This document shows positions 5,591-5,885 of a stretch of DNA of 5,885 nucleotides, piece after piece; position 1 is the first letter of the stretch; each line of letters begins with the position of its first letter. Source of the DNA: Burkholderiales bacterium (lineage in GTDB: Bacteria; Pseudomonadota; Gammaproteobacteria; Burkholderiales; SG8-39); contig SXNB01000088.1 of NCBI GenBank assembly GCA_005777205.1, positions 1 to 5,885 of the forward strand. The letters are read 5' to 3'. The position numbers and the translations under genes were made by a program. The notes beneath the pieces are model-generated. The model ran no database searches. It was not told the origin of the DNA and saw only the letters and a list, made by a program, of their open reading frames with translations.

Positions 5591-5885
5591 AGGCGCTTGG
5601 CAACCTCCTCCAGCATGACCTCGGTGGCCCCGCCACCGATGGATTGAACCCGCGCATCCCGGTACATGCGCTCGATCGCGGACTCCTTGATGTAGCCAAA
5701 ACCGCCGTGGAACTGCAAGCAGTCGTACATTACCTCGTTCACCAGCTCGCCGCAGTAGGCCTTCACCATGGAGACCTCCTTGACGCAATCGCGCCCCAGC
5801 GCGTCCAGTTCTGCGGCATGCCGCACCAGCTGCCGACCCGCTTCCACCTTCGCCGCCAGCATGGCGAGGCGCTGGCGGATGGCCT
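5587..5885 (-). CDS. Acyl-CoA dehydrogenase, C-terminal fragment (gene continues past the window)
   Basis: The last 98 residues of the enzyme are visible; a full-length member has about 380, so the N-terminal and middle domains lie beyond the right edge. The fragment is the C-terminal four-helix domain. It contains QFHGGFGYIKESAIERMYRD followed by ARVQSIGGGATEVM, the FAD- and acyl-binding signature of the family (compare Q-hHGGxGY and RDxR). Where medium-chain acyl-CoA dehydrogenase has its catalytic Glu in YEGT, this protein has GGGAT. That is the pattern of members such as isovaleryl- or long-chain-type enzymes that carry the base on an earlier helix, outside this window. It should oxidise an acyl-CoA to the 2,3-enoyl-CoA and pass electrons to ETF in the cytosol. 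The stop TGA overlaps the ridA-like start as ATGA, so the two are almost certainly one operon. Substrate chain length or branching cannot be read from this piece. Confidence 0.93.
   Translation of the reverse strand, partial: AIRQRLAMLAAKVEAGRQLVRHAAELDALGRDCVKEVSMVKAYCGELVNEVMYDCLQFHGGFGYIKESAIERMYRDARVQSIGGGATEVMLEEVAKRL

Noticed and set aside
5591..5788. N-terminal extension of the RidA-like frame up to the ATG at 5788
   Set aside because: It runs out of frame through the acyl-CoA dehydrogenase C-terminus and has no RidA-like sequence before MKRKQEF.

Overview
The window is GC-rich (clearly above 60 %), densely packed Gram-negative DNA. Outer-membrane TonB-dependent transport, periplasmic c-type cytochromes and a PQQ-type dehydrogenase point to a Pseudomonadota bacterium. 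The style of the GST and acyl-CoA dehydrogenase suggests a betaproteobacterium such as Burkholderiales, but that assignment is inference.

Layout. (1) Bases 1-558 (+) hold the 3' part of a glutathione S-transferase gene. (2) Facing it on the minus strand (about 473-925) is an unrecognised small integral membrane protein whose N-terminal part looks frame-disrupted. A 14-bp perfect palindrome sits at the GST stop codon. (3) A gap of about 140 bp, with no promoter I can support, separates that ORF from a stand-alone 69-residue biotin/lipoyl carrier (1065-1274, +). (4) A 77-bp gap with an inverted repeat and a good ribosome binding site leads into three overlapping genes on the + strand (1352-5195): a secreted PQQ-dependent sorbosone/aldose-dehydrogenase-type beta-propeller, a secreted diheme cytochrome c, and a TonB-dependent receptor that strongly resembles E. 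coli YncD/PqqU, the outer-membrane PQQ importer. (5) Convergent to these, ending in the same CTAG tetranucleotide, is a minus-strand pair: an acyl-CoA dehydrogenase (3' end only, running off the right edge) and a RidA-family protein joined to it by an ATGA overlap.

How the genes work together. The central trio reads as one functional module. PqqU would bring extracellular PQQ across the outer membrane. The periplasmic apo-dehydrogenase would take up that cofactor and oxidise a sugar or aldehyde. The diheme cytochrome c would pass the electrons to the respiratory chain. No PQQ biosynthesis gene lies in the window, so the host could be a PQQ scavenger; the rest of the genome would decide this. 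The RidA protein has serine where the family's catalytic arginine normally sits. It is therefore probably not a standard enamine/imine deaminase, and its link to the acyl-CoA dehydrogenase suggests a role in acyl-CoA catabolism.
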